Source: Halieaceae bacterium UBA3479
GTDB taxonomy: Bacteria > Pseudomonadota > Gammaproteobacteria > Pseudomonadales > Halieaceae
Direction: 5' to 3'
DNA length: 11,333 nt
Assembly: GCA_002377985.1 (NCBI GenBank)
Contig: DFQW01000203.1
Coordinates: forward strand, 1 to 11,333
Made by a program: the position numbers and the translations under genes. The notes beneath the pieces are model-generated. The model ran no database searches and was not told the origin of the DNA. It was given only the letters and a program-made list of their open reading frames with translations. Below are positions 5,335 through 11,333 of this stretch, piece by piece (within the stretch, counting starts at the first letter, position 1; each line of letters begins with the position of its first letter).

Positions 5335-7154
5335 CAGTCGTCCGGCAGGCCGGTGCGAACCGCAATCGCCCGACCACCAAACACGACGCTGTCGTCGGTC
5401 ACGGTAACATCAGCGTCGGTAAGCACGCCTTCGTCAAACCGATACTGAGGTGACCACTGGCCCGCAAGCCGAGACGCCTCTACCGCTTCCTGCGCCGCGA
5501 CGCGCGCCTCCTGCTGGCGACGCCATGCCGTCATCGCCTGGCCCCCGTGATGTTTGGCCAACAGCGCTTCGGTGCTCGCCGGGCTCAACAGCGCCGCCGT
5601 TGCATTATTGCCACCGAACCCTTTGCTGTTGATCAGGGCGTAATCGATATCCTCGCTGCCTCTTTCTGCCAGCGCAAACGCCAGCCGCTCGGTCGCCACA
5701 TCATCGGCAATCGCGTCAATACTCTGAATTCGCGGCACGGTGTTGTGTTGCCAAATACCCAGCATCGCGGTTAATTGATCTCCGGCAGCGGCACCCAGCG
5801 AATGCCCGACATAACTTTTAATGGCTGCCACCGGCCACTCCCGAACCCCATAGGCTTGAGCCACCTTACTCAGCAAGGTCGATTCCGTGACGCGGTTCTG
5901 GGGCGTGCCGGTGCCGTGGGCCTGCACCATCCCGCGGTGCCGAAGCCGCTCGTCTCCGAGAATGGCGCGTGACGCAGCGACCGCCTCAGCGAAGGTGAGA
6001 TAATTGCCGGCGCCGGGACCCGAAATAGATTTCTTCGCTCCATCGGCCCTGACACCCACAAATGGCGCACCCGCCAGAATCGGGGCACCCATCTCCAGAG
6101 CCAATGCGTCGTCCATCAGCACTACCACCTGCGCAGACTCGGCCATGGTAAATCCACAGTTATTGCCAAAAGGCCTGCAGGCACGACGGTGGTCAATGTT
6201 GGCTTGGTCTGGCTGGCCGTCGAGCTGCCGCAAACCCTTGTCTGTCGCGAGCGCCCCCATGGCAACATACCCGTCCATCACCTCGACATTCACGGGCGCC
6301 TCGGCAGCACCCACGACCGCCACGCGGGACCGTCCGCTGCGGATATCCTCAATACCCAACCGAAGGTTGTAGAGAAAAGTGGCACAGGCCCCCAATGCTG
6401 GCCCTGTGGCACTGAGACTGCCGAGCACATAAGCGCTGATGAAGTCGCCTGGCATTTCGGCAAAACCAAAAGGGCATTGCTTTGAACTCACCCTGCGTCC
6501 CAGTAACCGCGATCGCAGCATACCGCCGGTGCCTGCCTCATCCAGTTGCCCCATGGCGCTGGATACATATACGCTAATCGCGTCTCCCGGTACTTTCGCC
6601 GTGATGGCAGACCAATCCATGCCCAGATCAGCGAGGGCGTCAGACATGGCAAAAATCGCCATCTGCACCGCACGCGGATGATTGCGGGAGGGATATAGCG
6701 CGCCGGGGTCAAAACCACTGGGGAGCTGTCCTGCGGCACTCACCTCAAAAGGTCGAGTGCTGGGCAGAAGCACTTCGCTGCGCTCTGCCAGCGAGACGGT
6801 GACGGATTTTCCGTTGACCTGCTCAGAAATAGCGCCGAGCACTGTGCCGTCAACCATTCCTCCGGGATTAAACACAAACTTACTCGGCGCCGCGCCCTCG
6901 AGCGTCTGTGCGCGTCGATGCCAACTCACAGCGCGGTGATCGAACCACTCCGGCTCAATTTCCCTAATCAACGTATGCCGGGCGATGGCCTCGTTGTCGG
7001 CCGTGCCCATCATCTGCCCAAGGGCGCGCTCGGTCGCGGTGCGCTCAGCCGCAGAGATCGAGTCCCACACCATCCTCTTATACGCGTGGCGGCGAGAGGT
7101 TCTACCCGCACTGTTGACGCCCCCGGCGGCCACCATGATGGGAAGTCTGAGCAT
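5322..7154 (-). CDS. fabY: Beta-ketoacyl-ACP synthase FabY (fatty-acid initiation)
   Basis: A 610-residue ketosynthase collinear with Pseudomonas aeruginosa FabY (PA5174, about 634 residues), from the first residues (RLPIMVAAGGVNSAGRTS) to the end. FabY condenses acetyl-CoA with malonyl-ACP to start fatty-acid synthesis, a job done by FabH in E. coli. The Cys-His-His triad is Cys257 in GACATFLYN, His413 in QAHGTGT and His451 in KSYVGHSLG, with Lys446 nearby. GFGGNNA (512-518) is the glycine-rich loop. The N-terminal 140 residues precede the thiolase fold and are typical of FabY, not FabF; residues after about 530 form a helical tail. The ATG has AGGAG 6 bases upstream. It heads the leftward run and is divergent from the AraC-type regulator. 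I see no clear promoter for it. Other long ketosynthases (FabB/FabF) are about 410 residues, so this is not one of them. Confidence 0.93.
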   Translation of the reverse strand: MLRLPIMVAAGGVNSAGRTSRRHAYKRMVWDSISAAERTATERALGQMMGTADNEAIARHTLIREIEPEWFDHRAVSWHRRAQTLEGAAPSKFVFNPGGMVDGTVLGAISEQVNGKSVTVSLAERSEVLLPSTRPFEVSAAGQLPSGFDPGALYPSRNHPRAVQMAIFAMSDALADLGMDWSAITAKVPGDAISVYVSSAMGQLDEAGTGGMLRSRLLGRRVSSKQCPFGFAEMPGDFISAYVLGSLSATGPALGACATFLYNLRLGIEDIRSGRSRVAVVGAAEAPVNVEVMDGYVAMGALATDKGLRQLDGQPDQANIDHRRACRPFGNNCGFTMAESAQVVVLMDDALALEMGAPILAGAPFVGVRADGAKKSISGPGAGNYLTFAEAVAASRAILGDERLRHRGMVQAHGTGTPQNRVTESTLLSKVAQAYGVREWPVAAIKSYVGHSLGAAAGDQLTAMLGIWQHNTVPRIQSIDAIADDVATERLAFALAERGSEDIDYALINSKGFGGNNATAALLSPASTEALLAKHHGGQAMTAWRRQQEARVAAQEAVEASRLAGQWSPQYRFDEGVLTDADVTVTDDSVVFGGRAIAVRTGLPDDWRIV

Positions 7155-7255
7155 ACTGTCTCCTGATTCTGTCGCGACGAGCGCCCACTCTTCTCCGGCG
7201 TTGCGGCAATGGGCAAGCGTTGATCGCAGTTAAAGCACGCTGCGGGAGTGTACGC

Positions 7256-7284
7256 TGGACAAGCGCAAAAACTATGCGTATACA
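7256..7284 (+). promoter_or_regulatory. Sigma-70 promoter of the AraC-type regulator
   Basis: TGGACA (7256-7261) and TATACA (7279-7284) are separated by exactly 17 bases, each one mismatch from consensus. The predicted start point is about 7290-7295, on or just before the ATG at 7295. That would make the mRNA leaderless or nearly so. Confidence 0.6.
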
Positions 7285-7294
7285 GCCATATATT

Positions 7295-8308
7295 ATGCAC
7301 ATATCGCCATTTTTAGGGTCGCCCTTTCGCGTTGCCGCACTGGTACACGAGCACATGCTGGCGTCCTCCGTCACCCTGCCCATGGAAATTCTCACCGGTG
7401 CAGCGCAAACCAAAAGCCAGCGCTCGGTGCGGACTTTGCAGTTCGAGTGTTTTAGCTCTAGCGGTGGCCTGCTCGTTACGCAAAGTGGGCTCACCATCGC
7501 CACCCAACCACTGGACGCCATCGATCACATCGACCTCATGATCATTCCCGCTATCTGGCGTCATCCGGGTCGCGTAATTCGCAAGCATCCAGATCATATA
7601 GAGCGAATCTCGGCACACGTAGCGCAGGGCGGGCTGACAGTGAGCGTTGGCTCAGGTACGTTTTTGCTGGCAGAGACAGGCACCATGGCGAGTCGCTCAG
7701 TCACCACCCATTGGCAGTGGTTTGACACTTTCGCGGCCCGTTATCCCGCTATCCAGCTGGAGCGACAGCAACTTATTACCCAGTCCGGCCCAATCTATTG
7801 CGTCAGTAGCGTCAACTCGGTAGCCGATCTGATGGTCTACCTCTGCTCAGAAATTTTTTCGATGCGGGCCGCCCGACACATCGAAAACCAGTTTTCCCCC
7901 GAAATCAGGCAACGTTTTTCACCCTCACCCGTGGGCGCTCCGCGGGACCTGCACGGAGATGAATTAGTCGCTGATGCGCAAATAGAAATCGCCAAGGATT
8001 TGCGCGCAGTGCCATCAGTACCGGATCTCGCTTCCCGCCTGGGCGTCAGTGCGCGCACCCTTTCTCGCCGATTTAAAATAGCAGCGGGACTCTCAATCGG
8101 TGATTACGCGCTGCAGCGTCGCCTCGACGAGGCGCAGTCATTACTGCGAAAAACCAACCTCTCCGTCAGCGAAGTTGCATTTTCCGTAGGTTTGACTGAT
8201 CCATCACACTTCACCCGCGTGTTCAGAAAACAGCTCGGCTTAACGCCAACGCGTTACCGAGCGGCCGTGCGCGAAAAAGCGTTTTCCCCGGACCCGCATT
8301 CTGGCTGA
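7295..8308 (+). CDS. GlxA-family AraC-type transcriptional regulator
   Basis: A 337-residue regulator with an N-terminal DJ-1/PfpI-like domain (about 10-175) and a C-terminal AraC double helix-turn-helix (about 225-325). The first helix-turn-helix is at DLASRLGVSARTLSRRF (244-260); the second lies in VSEVAFSVGLTDPSHFTRVF (291-310), with the AraC-family P-T-R-YR end at 318-322. The nucleophile-elbow Cys of catalytic DJ-1 members is Gly here (SVGSGTF, 117-123), so the domain probably senses a ligand. An in-frame ATG at 7274 and a TTG at 7220 also exist, but both precede the predicted start of transcription. The ATG at 7295 begins close to the conserved FRVAALV. No Shine-Dalgarno is seen for any of them. 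It is divergent from fabY and 64 bases before the thiolase; control of either is inferred. Confidence 0.88.
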   Translation: MHISPFLGSPFRVAALVHEHMLASSVTLPMEILTGAAQTKSQRSVRTLQFECFSSSGGLLVTQSGLTIATQPLDAIDHIDLMIIPAIWRHPGRVIRKHPDHIERISAHVAQGGLTVSVGSGTFLLAETGTMASRSVTTHWQWFDTFAARYPAIQLERQQLITQSGPIYCVSSVNSVADLMVYLCSEIFSMRAARHIENQFSPEIRQRFSPSPVGAPRDLHGDELVADAQIEIAKDLRAVPSVPDLASRLGVSARTLSRRFKIAAGLSIGDYALQRRLDEAQSLLRKTNLSVSEVAFSVGLTDPSHFTRVFRKQLGLTPTRYRAAVREKAFSPDPHSG

Positions 8309-8372
8309 ACTTGCAGGCATGCCGCGGTTGGGGCTAAATGCCCGCCCCGACGCACAACTATGAGGATCAACA

Positions 8373-9548
8373 GTGAGCGACGTATTGATTATTGGTGGCG
8401 CCCGAACGCCAATGGGCGGACTGCTGGGAGACCTCTCGGAGGCTACCGCAAATGAATTGGGCGCTACCGCCATCGCCGCAACACTGGACCGTACGGGGGT
8501 AGCGAGGGAGGCGATCGACGAGGTGTTCATGGGATGCGTGCTGCCGGCGGGACTGAAACAGTGCCCAGCCAGGCAAGCGATGCTGGGGGCCGGCATACCC
8601 AGCAGCACCGGCGCCGTGACCATTAACAAGGCCTGCGGTAGCGGCATGCAAGCCACCATTTTTGGCGCAGACAGCATTACCGCTGGCACCAACCAACTGG
8701 CGATCACCGGCGGTCTCGAGAGCATGTCCAATGCACCGCAACTGCTGCTGACCGGCCGCAAGGGCCAGCGGCTCGGGCACTCCCAGCTTTATGACCATAT
8801 GTTTTACGACGGGCTCGAAGACGCCTACACGGGCGCCGCGATGGGTACCTTCGCCCAGAAAACGGCCGATGAGCATGGTTTGACTCGCGAAGAAATGGAC
8901 GCTTTCGCCATCGAGAGCCTCAGCCGCGCGCAGCGCGCGATTGATCAGGGCCTGAACCATCAAGAAATTGCACCGGTGACCATACGTACTAAACGCGGAG
9001 AGCACTGTGTGTCAGTGGACGAGCAGCCGCATAAGGCCAATTTGGAGAAAATTCCCCAACTGCGCCCGGCTTTTGCACAGGACGGCACCATTACCCCTGC
9101 CAATTCGAGTTCGATTTCCGATGGCGCAAGCGCACTGCTTCTGGCCAGTGAAGCGGCTGCAGCGTCCCATGGCTTAACACCTCGTGCCCGCATCATCGCC
9201 CATACAAGACACAGCCTGGCGCCCGAGTCCTTTACCTTGGCGCCAATCGGTGCAGTGGAGAAACTGCTCGCCAAAACAGGCTGGTCGGTGTCGGACGTCG
9301 ACCTTTGGGAGGTAAACGAAGCTTTCGCCATGGTCACGATGCTAACGATGCGGGCTTTAGATCTTGACCCCGCCTGCGTCAACGTCCACGGAGGCGCTTG
9401 CGCTCAGGGACACCCCATTGGCTCAACGGGATCACGCATCATTGTTACGCTGATGCATGCGCTGGAGCATTATGGCAAAAAGCGAGGCATTGCCGCGCTC
9501 TGCATCGGCGGTGGTGAAGCAACTGCCATGGCCATTGAACTGATCTAA
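8373..9548 (+). CDS. Acetyl-CoA C-acetyltransferase (thiolase)
   Basis: A 391-residue thiolase, the normal length of the PhaA/AtoB group. It joins two acetyl-CoA into acetoacetyl-CoA, or does the reverse, in the cytoplasm. Cys88 in NKACGSGMQA is the acyl-carrying residue, Cys377 in CIGGGEA is the proton-transfer residue, and His347 in GHPIGSTGSR and the NEAFA block (315-319) complete the site. The start is GTG at 8373 with GAGG 7 bases upstream. It follows the AraC-type gene by 64 bases and precedes ribB by 22. No reductase, polymerase or CoA transferase is next to it, so the pathway (polyhydroxyalkanoate, ketone body or fatty-acid use) cannot be set from context. I use no symbol because phaA, atoB and fadA-like members are not separable here. 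Confidence 0.92.
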   Translation: MSDVLIIGGARTPMGGLLGDLSEATANELGATAIAATLDRTGVAREAIDEVFMGCVLPAGLKQCPARQAMLGAGIPSSTGAVTINKACGSGMQATIFGADSITAGTNQLAITGGLESMSNAPQLLLTGRKGQRLGHSQLYDHMFYDGLEDAYTGAAMGTFAQKTADEHGLTREEMDAFAIESLSRAQRAIDQGLNHQEIAPVTIRTKRGEHCVSVDEQPHKANLEKIPQLRPAFAQDGTITPANSSSISDGASALLLASEAAAASHGLTPRARIIAHTRHSLAPESFTLAPIGAVEKLLAKTGWSVSDVDLWEVNEAFAMVTMLTMRALDLDPACVNVHGGACAQGHPIGSTGSRIIVTLMHALEHYGKKRGIAALCIGGGEATAMAIELI

Positions 9549-9570
9549 ATCCACAACGCGAATAACTGAC

Positions 9571-10686
9571 ATGCTGAGTGACATTCCAACTCTACTCGAC
9601 GACATCAGCGCAGGTCGAATGGTGATCCTGATGGATGATGAGGATCGGGAGAACGAAGGCGACCTGATCATCGCTGCGGAAAAAGTCACGCCTGAAATTA
9701 TCAATTTTTTCGCAACAGAAGCCTGTGGTCTGATCTGCATGCCGATCACACCGGAGCGTGCCCGACTCCTCAAGTTACCCCTCATGGTGCGAGACAATCG
9801 ATCGCAACACGAGACCAACTTCACCGTCTCGATCGACGCCACCGAACAGGTGGGGCCCGGCGTCAGTGCAGCACAGAGAGCACACACGATAAAAGCCGCT
9901 ATCGCAGCGGACGCAACTTCGAAGGATATCAGACAGCCCGGCCACATTTTCCCTTTGGTTGCCAAGCCCGGAGGCGTTCTCAAACGTGCCGGTCATACCG
10001 AAGCAGGTGTTGATCTAGCACGCATGGCCGGGCTCGCACCCGCTGCTGTCATTGTCGAAATTATGAATCCGGATGGCACCATGGCCCGCCGCCCCCAGCT
10101 GGAGGTGTTTGCAAAACAACACGGCCTCAACATGGGCACTATCGCTGATCTGATTGAATACCGATCGTTGCACGAGCAGTCGGTTGAGCTACATAGTGCC
10201 GAAGCAATTTATACCGAGTGGGGGCAGTTCCAGCTCCACACCTTTCGGGACCTTATCGATGACACCTTGCACTTTGCGCTGAGCCTCGGAAAACTCGAGG
10301 GTGCGGGTGCGGTGCCTGTGAGGGTACAGCCTATCAATACCCTCAGAGACTTACTCGGCACGCAGATGGATGCGAATGGCGGTGGCGGCTGGTCGTATCG
10401 CGCTGCCATGCGCCATGTGGCAGAAGCGGGGCGCGGCGTCGTGGTTTTGCTGGGCGGCACCGAGACATCGCGCTCCGTATTGGAAGATCTCAACCAGTTA
10501 CTCCACGCAGAGCAGCGCCCACCGCCGCCCCAGAATTACCGCCTGATTGGCACCGGCGCGCAGATATTGCGGCACCTCGGGCTGAACGACATGAAGCTGA
10601 TGTCAGCACCACTGCACTTTAATGCGCTATCGGGCTTTAATCTAAATATTACTGAGTTTGTGCCCGCACCGTCTCAGTCAGACTAG
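9571..10686 (+). CDS. ribB: 3,4-dihydroxy-2-butanone-4-phosphate synthase RibB with degenerate GTP cyclohydrolase II-like domain
   Basis: A 371-residue two-domain protein. Residues 1-200 are a full DHBP synthase, which turns ribulose 5-phosphate into the four-carbon riboflavin precursor: DDEDRENEGDLI (22-33), TEACGLI (49-55), GHTEA (141-145) with His142, Glu163 and DGTMARRPQ near 168-176 are intact. Residues about 206-365 align with RibA in layout but lack the HSECLTGD loop and all three zinc-binding Cys; the matching region reads VRVQPINTLRDLLGTQMDANG. GTP cyclohydrolase II activity is therefore unlikely, as in Pseudomonas RibB-type proteins. The ATG lies 22 bases after the thiolase stop without a clear Shine-Dalgarno, suggesting co-transcription. 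No FMN riboswitch is possible in so short a gap. Other riboflavin genes are absent. Confidence 0.92.
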   Translation: MLSDIPTLLDDISAGRMVILMDDEDRENEGDLIIAAEKVTPEIINFFATEACGLICMPITPERARLLKLPLMVRDNRSQHETNFTVSIDATEQVGPGVSAAQRAHTIKAAIAADATSKDIRQPGHIFPLVAKPGGVLKRAGHTEAGVDLARMAGLAPAAVIVEIMNPDGTMARRPQLEVFAKQHGLNMGTIADLIEYRSLHEQSVELHSAEAIYTEWGQFQLHTFRDLIDDTLHFALSLGKLEGAGAVPVRVQPINTLRDLLGTQMDANGGGGWSYRAAMRHVAEAGRGVVVLLGGTETSRSVLEDLNQLLHAEQRPPPPQNYRLIGTGAQILRHLGLNDMKLMSAPLHFNALSGFNLNITEFVPAPSQSD

Positions 10687-10721
10687 GGCCATCGGCCTGA
10701 TCAGCACCGCGAGCGCCACGT

Positions 10722-11333
10722 TCAGCGGTGGAAAGTCACCACTTCCGACAGCCCGGCACGCTCTGTCCGGACCTCGTTCACTGCGGTCTCCTTGGGGTAA
10801 CCAAAAGACATACCAAACATCAGTTGTTCATGATCGCCAAGGGATAACGTCGGCCGAATCACATTCGCAAGAAAGGCAAGCGCCGTTTGCGGGCAGGAAC
10901 CGAGGCCATGGGCGGTGAGTCCCAACATAACGGTTTGGGCATACATCCCCAGGTCACAAGCCTCTCTGAGACCAAAGCCGGTCGGTAGAGTAAAGAACGC
11001 GACCGCAGGCGCATCAAAAAAACTGAAATTGCGCATGAACCAGGCGTTACGCTCAGCCTTCTGCTCCCGCGCAATACCCAGAGAGTCATAGAGCGCCGCG
11101 GCCGAAGCGTATTGGCGCTCCTTATAGACGCCGTTGTACTGGCCGTCGTAAGGGAAATCGAGAGCAATTTCTCCGGCAGCAAATTTGGCGGGGAGCTCGG
11201 CACGCAGGCGCTCCAACGTCTCTCCGGTCACCACATGCACAAACCAGGGCTGGGTATTGCAGTTACTGGGCGCTCGCTGTGCGGCACCAAATACTGCCGC
11301 TATCACTTCCTCCGGCCCAGGATCCGTTTTGAA
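10722..11333 (-). CDS. Nitroreductase-family protein (5' end beyond the window)
   Basis: The C-terminal 203 residues of an FMN-dependent nitroreductase-type protein. The frame is open to the right edge, and the residues before the GTG at 11306 (FKTDPGPEEV) read like the usual start of this family, so the true start is outside. RAPSNCNTQPW is the FMN-binding region. LGMYAQTVMLGLTAHGLGSCPQ and MFGMSFGYP are the later conserved blocks. It differs clearly from the YdjA-like protein at 4721-5272 and is closer to the larger nitrobenzoate-reductase-like subgroup. It converges on ribB, with 35 bases between the two stops and no terminator seen. Substrate unknown. Confidence 0.88.
   Translation of the reverse strand, partial: FKTDPGPEEVIAAVFGAAQRAPSNCNTQPWFVHVVTGETLERLRAELPAKFAAGEIALDFPYDGQYNGVYKERQYASAAALYDSLGIAREQKAERNAWFMRNFSFFDAPAVAFFTLPTGFGLREACDLGMYAQTVMLGLTAHGLGSCPQTALAFLANVIRPTLSLGDHEQLMFGMSFGYPKETAVNEVRTERAGLSEVVTFHR

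Noticed and set aside
7220..7294. Upstream starts (TTG at 7220, ATG at 7274) for the AraC-type gene
   Set aside because: Both are within or before the predicted promoter, lack a Shine-Dalgarno, and add residues not expected in the family.
9549..9570. Possible FMN riboswitch upstream of ribB
   Set aside because: Only 22 bases separate ribB from the thiolase stop, far too short for the RFN element.
4721..11333. Two nitroreductase-family genes as a recent duplication
   Set aside because: The proteins belong to different subgroups and share only general family motifs; they are not tandem copies.

Overview
The window looks like a chromosomal housekeeping segment of a marine-type gammaproteobacterium. 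The genus cannot be fixed from this sequence. I favour the Cellvibrionales/Halieaceae (OM60/NOR5) neighbourhood, as inference only. Support comes from a Pseudomonas-type FabY initiating ketosynthase, a RibB protein carrying a degenerate RibA-like domain, an E. coli-like QueD, and a tRNA-Val/tRNA-Asp pair. I see no insertion sequence, integrase, CRISPR array, toxin-antitoxin pair or phage gene.

Layout. At 1-345 a minus-strand stable-RNA unit runs leftward: a near-consensus sigma-70 promoter, tRNA-Val(TAC), tRNA-Asp(GTC) and a strong intrinsic terminator. The 3' acceptor strand of the tRNA-Asp does not match its 5' strand. At 445-801 lies queD (queuosine biosynthesis). At 802-1130 is an AT-rich gene-free stretch with two consensus DnaA boxes and two odd-length palindromes. 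At 1131-1898 (minus) is a YbfF-like esterase, divergent from an unrecognised lipoprotein at 1950-2786. The lipoprotein's stop codon directly abuts the stop of the convergent hupE-like gene.

From 7154 down to 2787 there is a four-gene minus-strand run: fabY, a YdjA-like nitroreductase, a membrane-anchored parvulin-like protein and a HupE/UreJ-like membrane protein. The last two overlap by 4 bases. A perfect 10-bp inverted repeat links the end of fabY to the start codon of the nitroreductase. Divergent from fabY, a plus-strand run covers 7295-10686: a GlxA-type AraC regulator that appears to be transcribed leaderless, an acetyl-CoA acetyltransferase and ribB. A second, unrelated nitroreductase-family gene (minus) runs off the right edge.

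How the genes relate. FabY and the thiolase both act at the acetyl-CoA/C4 level, one joining malonyl-ACP for fatty-acid initiation and the other forming acetoacetyl-CoA. RibB supplies a riboflavin precursor, and two flavin-dependent nitroreductase homologues lie nearby. These links are thematic and not proof of a shared pathway. No clearly new system is visible. The items most worth checking are the mismatched tRNA-Asp, the DnaA-box intergenic region, the inverted repeat at the nitroreductase start, and the HupE/parvulin pair.
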